From the NCBI GenBank assembly GCA_009731375.1, contig BJOX01000020.1, positions 111,350 through 133,523 on the forward strand: DNA of 22,174 nucleotides, written 5' to 3'. Shown piece by piece: positions 17,974 through 22,174 of this stretch. Below the pieces are notes generated by a model. It was given only the letters and a program-made list of their open reading frames with translations, was not told the DNA's origin and ran no database searches. The position numbers were made by a program, and so were the translations under genes. Origin of the DNA: Paulinella micropora (taxonomy: Eukaryota > Cercozoa > Imbricatea > Euglyphida). Each line of letters starts with the position of its first letter. The stretch's first letter is position 1.

Positions 17974-18006
17974 ACGGACTTGAAAGCAAAAAAATTTCAA
18001 GTCCGT
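17974..18006. repeat. Inverted repeat within the satellite
   Basis: ACGGACTTGAAA (17974-17985) and TTTCAAGTCCGT (17995-18006) form a 12-base perfect stem with a 9-base A-rich loop. It marks a short inverted unit in an otherwise directional array. Confidence 0.93.
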
Positions 18007-18127
18007 GATTTTTTTTTTTTTTTTGCGGATACAACCCCTACCTTACGGACTTGAAATTGTTTTGCTGCTACACCCCTACCTTACTGACTTGAAATTTTTT
18101 TGCGGCTACACCCCCTACCTTACGGAC

Positions 18128-18373
18128 TTAAGGCTCGTACTCTTCGTCTCCTTCTTCTTTGTTTTCTTCCTCTCGATCTGTTTCTACCCACTCGTAATCG
18201 CTAGTCTCATCGGCACTAACCATATCCTGCGTGTTTTCTCCCTCTTCTTCCTTCTCAGTTCTTTTTTTTTTCAGTTTGCGTCCTCCCCCTTCTTTTTCTT
18301 CTTTTTTTCCAACTGACTTTTTTTTCTTGTCAGTGCGAGTCCTTCCTCTTCTTTGTTCTCGCCACCACCATCG
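18128..18373 (-). CDS. Putative C-terminal coding block: Lys-rich then acidic tail
   Basis: The frame is open from TGA 18374-18376 to TAA 18128-18130. After a W-rich start (which may be intron) it reads KKKKSVGKKEEKEGGGRKL, then NTQDMVSADETSDYEWVETD and a Glu-rich end finishing EEYEP. The last 50 residues have varied, acidic composition typical of a nuclear-protein tail and are not simple repeats. It would be the last exon of the candidate gene whose other blocks lie to the right. Satellite begins directly after the stop. Confidence 0.45.
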   Translation of the reverse strand, partial: RWWWREQRRGRTRTDKKKKSVGKKEEKEGGGRKLKKKRTEKEEEGENTQDMVSADETSDYEWVETDREEENKEEGDEEYEP

Positions 18374-18379
18374 TCACCA

Positions 18380-18488
18380 ACCATTTTCTGCGCGCTTTCT
18401 TTCTCTCTCTCTCTCTCTCTCTTTCTTTTTTCTCGTCCATAAGCTTGTCGACTTCGTGTCGCAACTTTGGCGGCAAAGGATCACCATC
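18380..18488 (-). CDS. Putative exon: basic coiled-coil-like block
   Basis: After a candidate 3' splice site (CTCTTGAG, AG at 18489-18490) the frame reads DGDPLPPKLRHEVDKLMDEK, then an Arg/Glu repeat coded by a (GA)n run and KKARRK. The incoming phase is 0 and matches the outgoing phase of the block ending at 18916. The 3' end is uncertain (GTTG/GTGACG near 18385 is one possible donor). Confidence 0.38.
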
Positions 18489-18539
18489 CTCAAGAGCACC
18501 AGCAGTAGTAGCAGTAGCAGCAATAGTAGCAGTAGTAGC

Positions 18540-18601
18540 CGTAGTAGCATGGCACAGCAGTGGTGGTAGTAGCAGTAGTAGTAGTAGTAGTAGTAGTAGT
18601 T

Positions 18602-18656
<55 letters not shown>

Positions 18657-18696
18657 AAGTAGTAGTAGTAGCAGTAGTAGTAGTAGCAGTAGTAGC

Positions 18697-18758
<62 letters not shown>

Positions 18759-18835
18759 CAACAGCAGTAGTAGTATTAGTAGTAGAACTAGCAACAGCAG
18801 TAGTAGTAGTTGTAGTAGAAGAGGAAGAAGAACAG
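18540..18835. repeat. (TAG)n / (AGT)n microsatellite
   Basis: Almost 300 bases of AGT units with AGC, AGA and GGT variants. All six frames give homopolymer-like peptides (Ser, Val, Leu, Thr, Tyr), so ORFs here are not evidence of a gene. If the flanking blocks are exons, this tract is intronic. Confidence 0.95.
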
Positions 18836-18915
18836 GCGGGAGAAGGAGCGACAGCAGCAGCAGGAGCGTGCTGGACGACAAGAAGTAAGACAGTCTCGGT
18901 CAGGGGCCATATTAC

Positions 18916-19170
18916 CCCAGGAGGGCGAATAGAATCCAACTTGCGGATCCTTTTCATCGACTCCCCCGTCAGGATGCACCCATGCTCCTGGAAGTCCACC
19001 GGGCCAAGAATGCCTTCAACTTCCACGTGTCCCCAAGTGCGGAAAAAATCTGCACACAAAGGGACAGAAGGAGTAAATTTCCACACTCTGTCTCTCACAA
19101 AGACCTGTAACAGGTACCAGCGCGTCGGTGGCAGGATTTTTGTAAAAACAGTGAGATGGAGGTTGCGGTC
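18916..19170 (-). CDS. Putative exon: unrecognised conserved-looking block (85 codons)
   Basis: From GAC at 19170 the frame reads RNLHLTVFTKILPPTRWYLL, QVFVRDRVWKFTPSVPLCAD, FFRTWGHVEVEGILGPVDFQ and GCILTGESMKRIRKLDSIR. The composition is that of a globular protein rich in F, W, V and R. A (CT)n tract (19203-19222) and CAGATAG precede it, and a GGG/GTAATA donor follows at 18915. No family is recognised. An alternative later start follows CTGTTACAG at the codon for V (near 19104). Confidence 0.5.
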
Positions 19171-19200
19171 CTATCTGCACACAAGACACTAAGTGTTAGG

Positions 19201-19303
19201 TAGAGAGAGAGAGAGAGAGAGAGTTTGGATGCTCTGGTCGTAAGGTAGGGGGTGTCTAAGGTAGGGGGTGAGGGAGAGAGAGAGAAAGAGAGGCAATGAC
19301 AGA

Positions 19304-19339
<36 letters not shown>

Positions 19340-19432
19340 GGATGCTCTGGTTGTAACGTAGGGGGTGGTAAGGTAGGGGGTGTCCTAAGGTAGGGGGTGA
19401 GGGAGAGAGAGAGAAAGAGAGGCAAAGACAGA

Positions 19433-19467
<35 letters not shown>

Positions 19468-19590
19468 TTTGGGATGCTCAGGTCGTAAGGTAGGGAGTCC
19501 TAAGGTAGGGGGTGTCCTAAGGTAGGGGGTGAGGGAGAGAGAGAAAGAGATGCAAAGACAGAGCAGAGAGAGAGAGAGAGAGAGACAAGG
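19201..19590. repeat. Three tandem GA/TAAGGTAGGGGG units
   Basis: Three copies of roughly 120-130 bases, each with (GA)n, GTTTGGGATGCTC, GTCGTAAGGTAGG, GGTGTCCTAAGGTAGGGGG, GAGAAAGAGA and GCAAAGACAGAGCAG. Copies start near 19203, 19311 and 19437. The core is the same as in the 16.9-18.1 kb satellite but in the opposite orientation. It lies in the inferred intron between the blocks at 18916-19170 and 19785-19993. Confidence 0.92.
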
Positions 19591-19784
19591 GAGAGGGAGG
19601 GAACTCAGCCAGAATACATCCGTACAGCTGGGTTTGGTCGCGCGCTTCTTTCTTCTCCCAAAAGACATCCTTTTTTTTCCGCTATGTCCTTTTTTTCCCT
19701 TGACGACCCCTTGCCTAGAACAGCACACAGCACACAAACAAGAACAGATTCATCAAGCAAAGACAGTCAAGGAAGACTATATAC
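19591..19784. other. Non-repetitive part of an inferred intron
   Basis: Sequence between the GA array and the next coding-like block. No convincing frame, RNA gene or repeat is seen. The minus strand starts GTATAT at 19784, a possible 5' splice site. Confidence 0.35.
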
Positions 19785-19993
19785 CATCGTGGGTAAAGCA
19801 CGTCCACGTTAGACTTGCCCAGACATATTGCCGCACCAGACTTCACCGCCTGTCTGCGGTGCTCTTCAGGCACCATTGGGGCCAAGTAGGACATCGTAAC
19901 TTGTTTCTTCCGGACCAGGTCCTTATGCGCCATATCCACGCCGTCGTCGTCGTTGTAGTTGGTTGTTTCCTCGGCAGTCAACTCCGACGGACA
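19785..19993 (-). CDS. Putative exon: unrecognised block (about 70 codons)
   Basis: The frame reads CPSELTAEETTNYNDDDGVD, MAHKDLVRKKQVTMSYLAPM and VPEEHRRQAVKSGAAICLGK, then SNVDVLYPR. Upstream is a good 3' splice site: CACTAAT (branch-point-like), a pyrimidine-rich stretch and GTTACAG ending at 19994. Downstream is GATG/GTATAT. The outgoing phase (2) does not join the 18916-19170 block without a stop, so an exon or the exact borders are missing, or the locus is a pseudogene. Family unknown. Confidence 0.45.
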
Positions 19994-20045
19994 CTGTAAC
20001 ACATACCATCGAGGAAGCAGCCAAGTATTAGTGAGTCACTTTGTC

Positions 20046-20127
20046 CCCCCCCCCCCCCCCCCCCCCAACAAACCCCCCCCCCCCCCCCCCNNNNNNNNNN
20101 NNNNNNNNNNNNCCCCCCCCCCCCCCC
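20046..20127. repeat. Poly-C tract with assembly gap (22 N at 20091-20112)
   Basis: Two C runs flank the gap, broken by AACAAA. The rightmost run leads into GCTACCTTAGACAACCCCCT. The gap is probably a collapsed homopolymer, so length is unreliable. Confidence 0.95.
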
Positions 20128-20224
20128 GCTACCTTAGACAACCCCCTACCTTAGCCATGCCCCTCACATTTCTCTCGCTCTCTGTCTTTCTGACCGCATC
20201 AAACGCGTTATCAGGTGTGGTATA

Positions 20225-20705
20225 TTACTTCGCGTAGCGTTCCAACCTGCCTATACTGAAGTACACGCACCCACAACTTGGCAGGGATACATCCTCCTCC
20301 AGTTTTTCTTCGTGGCCGCATACTTCGCACTCACCCTTGTCGTTTAAATTAGCGACAAACTGGACTGCGTAAGCCTGATGAAAGACAAGCTTGGCAGTCG
20401 GGGGGCCATAGCTACTTCGCCATAACTCGCGCAAAACAAAGTGGACAGCCTTCACTTTACTTTCCTTAACTTCACCGTCCTCAATGACCGCCGGTGTCGG
20501 TCTTTGCACCGACACACGTCCATCGTCACCGGGATATACAAACAGCATGCATAGCGGAATGTGGCTTCCACAAAGCCATGTCAATTGCTGCCACTTGCGT
20601 CCTGACACGATCAGGCACTTCGACTGCAACCGAGGCGTTCGTCACGTCCAAGCCCACTATCACCCCACTCTTGCCCTCCAACTTAGGTTGCTGGTCCGGA
20701 TCAAA
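20225..20705 (-). CDS. Putative exon block with possible zinc ribbon; one frame change
   Basis: A (CT)n tract ending CTAG (AG at 20706-20707) leads into FDPDQQPKLEGKSGVIVGLD, VTNASVAVEVPDRVRTQVAA and IDMALWKPHSAMHAV. Around 20550 the protein-like frame moves by one base to YPGDDGRVSVQRPTPAVIED, VHFVLRELWRSSYGPPTAKL and VFHQAYAVQFVANLNDKGE. It then shows CEVCGHEEKLEED and SCGCVYFSIGRLERYAK, a C-x2-C ... C-x-C pattern that could bind zinc, ending at TAA 20225-20227. The one-base change may be a decay mutation, an assembly error, or a sign that one half is not coding. No family recognised. Confidence 0.5.
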
Positions 20706-20706
20706 C

Positions 20707-20708
<2 letters not shown>

Positions 20709-20761
<53 letters not shown>
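20709..20761. repeat. (GA)n microsatellite; (CT)n polypyrimidine tract on minus strand
   Basis: A pure GA run of about 53 bases. On the minus strand it is an uninterrupted (CT)n ending CTAG directly at the start of the coding-like block at 20705. Confidence 0.96.
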
Positions 20762-20762
<1 letters not shown>

Positions 20763-20794
20763 AAACGAGAGATAGACAGATAAGAGACAAAGTG

Positions 20795-20875
20795 GGGAGT
20801 AGGTAGGGGGTGTCCTAAGGTAGGGGGTGTCTTAAGGTAGGGGGTGTCTAAGGTAGGGGTGTCCTAGATAATTAC

Positions 20876-20906
<31 letters not shown>

Positions 20907-20998
20907 TAGAGAGAGAGAGGAGTTTGGGATGCTCTGGTCCTAAGGTAGGGGGTCCTAAGATAGGGGGTGTCTAAGGTAGGGGGTGTCCTAGATAATTA
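20795..20998. repeat. TAAGGTAGGGGG / GA units
   Basis: Four to five TAAGGTAGGGGGTGTC units, CCTAGATAATTACAGAGAG, a GA run, GTTTGGGATGCTCTGG and more TAAGGTAGGGGG units, ending GTGTCCTAGATAATTA. Same family as 19201-19590 and 21940-22174. Confidence 0.93.
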
Positions 20999-21109
20999 TT
21001 ATGGTTAGTACATAGTATTAACCTCCGTTAAAACTAAGTCAAATTACAATTTTATTTTATCATATTACTGTTTTGGATTTTCCAATTTAGGTAACGGTTT
21101 TATTTATCC

Positions 21110-21126
21110 CTCCGTGCCGGCCGGAG
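21110..21126. repeat. Hairpin CTCCG/CGGAG
   Basis: Five-base stem with 7-base loop containing the self-complementary GCCGGC. Confidence 0.8.
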
Positions 21127-21149
21127 CGAATATATTTTATTAATGCCTT

Positions 21150-21164
21150 TCCGCCGAAGGCGGA
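21150..21164. repeat. Hairpin TCCGCC-GAA-GGCGGA
   Basis: Perfect six-base stem with a three-base loop. Confidence 0.92.
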
Positions 21165-21182
21165 CCTGTGAATTATTTTGTT

Positions 21183-21199
21183 TTTGGCCAAAGGCCAAA
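21183..21199. repeat. Hairpin TTTGGCC-AAA-GGCCAAA
   Basis: Perfect seven-base stem with a three-base loop, 18 bases after the previous hairpin. Confidence 0.93.
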
Positions 21200-21373
21200 C
21201 CCATATGCTTTGCTTTGCTTTTCTTTTTCTGTTTGCTTTTGCTTCTGCTGCTAGCCTTCGCTAAGAGAGCATTCATTTTTCTTTCCCTTCCCTTCCCGCC
21301 CTTTTTGAATTTAGTTCGTTTAGATTACTATTATTAATTTGAATACAATTCTTTCTGTTATTAATAAGGAGAA

Positions 21374-21395
21374 TCAGGTTTTCAGATTAACCTGA
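21374..21395. repeat. Hairpin TCAGGTT...AACCTGA
   Basis: Seven-base stem with an eight-base loop. Confidence 0.8.
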
Positions 21396-21462
21396 ATTTC
21401 AAAATACAAGGCTAGTTACTATACTTTAATATTAATTCATACAATTTACGTATGAAGGCTAA

Positions 21463-21558
21463 CCCACCCTCAGTCCCCTGCTGAAGCAGCCTAGAAAGCG
21501 ATACGTACAAAGCACGTATGTACCTTTGCCCACCCTCAGTCCCCTGCTGAAGCAGCCT
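21463..21558. repeat. 30-bp direct repeat, two copies
   Basis: Identical copies at 21463-21492 and 21529-21558, beginning CCCACCCTCAGTCCC and ending TGAAGCAGCCT, followed by AGAAAG or ATAAAG. The period is 66 bases. The GC-rich repeat stands out in AT-rich DNA. Confidence 0.95.
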
Positions 21559-21724
21559 ATAAAGTATACACACTTTCACTTGAAATGTCAGCCCGCGCAA
21601 AATAATCCTAAATACGTAAAACGTAAAATACAAAGGGCGCTAAAACTGACAATACATTTAAAGTTGAAAAGTGAGTGTGTAAAATCAATGCGGCGAAGTC
21701 GGCACTTTCTATCCAATTCTAACA

Positions 21725-21740
21725 AGACTCGTACGAGTCT
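21725..21740. repeat. 16-bp perfect palindrome
   Basis: AGACTCGTACGAGTCT is its own reverse complement. Confidence 0.95.
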
Positions 21741-21939
21741 GGTTATGTGTTCCGTCGTAATGATTAAAGATTTAAATTTTTTTTTTAGTTAGTCTTATAT
21801 GGAGTCGGTCGTACTAACTATATTTTCCCTATCACGCAACTACAAGTATGTAACCTGAAGTTTGAAAATCGTAGTAGACTTAGTTTATTAATATTACCGA
21901 TGATCAAATAAATATTGATTGAAGCCGGCTTAGTTTTAA

Positions 21940-22125
21940 CAGAGAGAGAAAGAGAGAGAGACACAGAGAGAGAGAGAGAGAGAAGTTTGGGATGCTCTGG
22001 TCGTAAGGTAAGGGGGTCCTAAGGTAGGGGGTGGTAAGGTAGGGGGTGTCTAAGGTAGGGGGTGTCTAAGGTAGGGGGTGTCCTAGATAATTACAGAGAG
22101 AGAGAAAGAGAGAGACAGAGAGAGG

Positions 22126-22173
<48 letters not shown>

Positions 22174-22174
22174 G
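21940..22174. repeat. GA / TAAGGTAGGGGG units to the right edge
   Basis: A GA run, AGTTTGGGATGCTCTGG, five TAAGGTAGGGGG-type units, GTCCTAGATAATTACAGAG and a long GA run that continues beyond the window. Confidence 0.94.

Larger units (their letters stand above)
16861..18127. repeat. CTACCTTA satellite array (39-bp unit, higher-order structure)
   Basis: About 22 copies of CCCCCTACCTTACGGACTTG are each followed by a T-rich spacer and GGCGGCTACA or GGCTGCA. Spacing is 39 bases where regular (17580, 17619, 17658; 17862, 17901). A longer period of about 122-125 bases is seen at 17069, 17191 and 17316, where two spacer types alternate. No coding frame is credible. The array ends exactly at the stop codon of the minus-strand coding block at 18128. 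Confidence 0.93.
20999..21939. other. AT-rich, palindrome-rich insert within a repeat unit (organelle-like)
   Basis: AT-rich DNA unlike its surroundings, with no credible ORF. The left side breaks after CCTAGATAATTA and the right side resumes with ACAGAGAGAGAAAGAG. Uninterrupted versions of the same unit at 20862-20890 and 22080-22105 read straight through. It contains at least five short perfect palindromes or hairpins and a 30-bp direct repeat. GC-rich palindromes in AT-rich spacer are typical of some algal and fungal organelle genomes, so a nuclear copy of organelle DNA is possible. Confidence 0.5.

Noticed and set aside
16861-18127. CRISPR-like array (regular repeats with spacers)
   Set aside because: Spacers are themselves repeated and AT-rich, the unit is a 39-bp satellite, and the context is eukaryotic with no cas genes.
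18330-19192. Long poly-Leu, poly-Ser, poly-Val and poly-Thr frames
   Set aside because: Translation of the (TAG)n array in several frames; no independent sign of coding within the array.
19189-19737. Minus-strand 182-codon frame rich in SLSLSL and RTPPTLGLP
   Set aside because: It is the translation of the tandem GA/TAAGGTAGGGGG units, with no protein-like content.
21143-21337. Small plus-strand ORF in the AT-rich insert
   Set aside because: Composition (poly-Phe/Leu from T-rich DNA) and overlap with hairpins argue against coding.
16861-22174. Telomere repeat
   Set aside because: TAAGGTAGGGGG units are irregularly spaced, flip orientation, and do not form a continuous array of a known telomeric unit such as TTAGGG.

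Overview
The window is eukaryotic nuclear DNA built mostly from transposable elements and simple-sequence or satellite repeats. Evidence: a long LINE-type ORF with fused endonuclease and reverse transcriptase, Ty3/gypsy-like integrase and RT remnants, AAT/TAG/GA microsatellites, a tRNA-like SINE head, and coding-like blocks bounded by plausible splice sites. There are no bacterial operons. Three runs of N (5338-5392, 7081-7967, 20091-20112) are assembly gaps. The species cannot be named. Palindromes in an AT-rich insert near the right end resemble organelle DNA of some algae and fungi, which is only a hint.

Layout. (1) 1-4661, minus strand: one uninterrupted frame of 1,553 codons, still open at the left edge, encoding a single-ORF non-LTR retrotransposon. 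In order it shows an RRM-like (ORF1p-like) region, an AP-type endonuclease, a YADD reverse transcriptase and a C-terminal Cys/His cluster. (2) 4655-6366: two diverged copies of the sequence just upstream of that ORF, each with a TTTAAATAA box at the same distance from an ATG. Between and within them lie a gap and a 29-bp minisatellite. (3) 6435-8312: AAT microsatellites, a minus-strand tRNA-derived SINE candidate, and a large gap. (4) 8319-9484, plus strand: a decayed Ty3/gypsy-like integrase 3' end. (5) 9731-16857, minus strand: a second, unrelated-looking gypsy-like element, converging on the first. Integrase D,D(35)E is intact in one frame, the RNase H region is split over three frames, the RT lacks the YxDD motif, and a chain of frame-shifted, serine-rich ORFs occupies the Gag position.

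(6) 16861-18127: a 39-bp satellite built on CCCCCTACCTTACGGACTTG, with hairpins where orientation flips and two copies of an AT-rich block. (7) 18128-20705, minus strand: several coding-like blocks that may be exons of an unrecognised host gene. (CT)n tracts sit next to two candidate 3' splice sites, and the same CTACCTTA motif fills the intervening sequence in the opposite orientation. (8) 20709-22174: GA/TAAGGTAGGGGG repeat units interrupted at 20999-21939 by a palindrome-rich AT-rich insert.

The LINE frame is clean over 4.6 kb while neighbouring elements are shifted many times. The frameshifts therefore look like biological decay rather than poor base calling. Functional links between regions are inferred, not shown.
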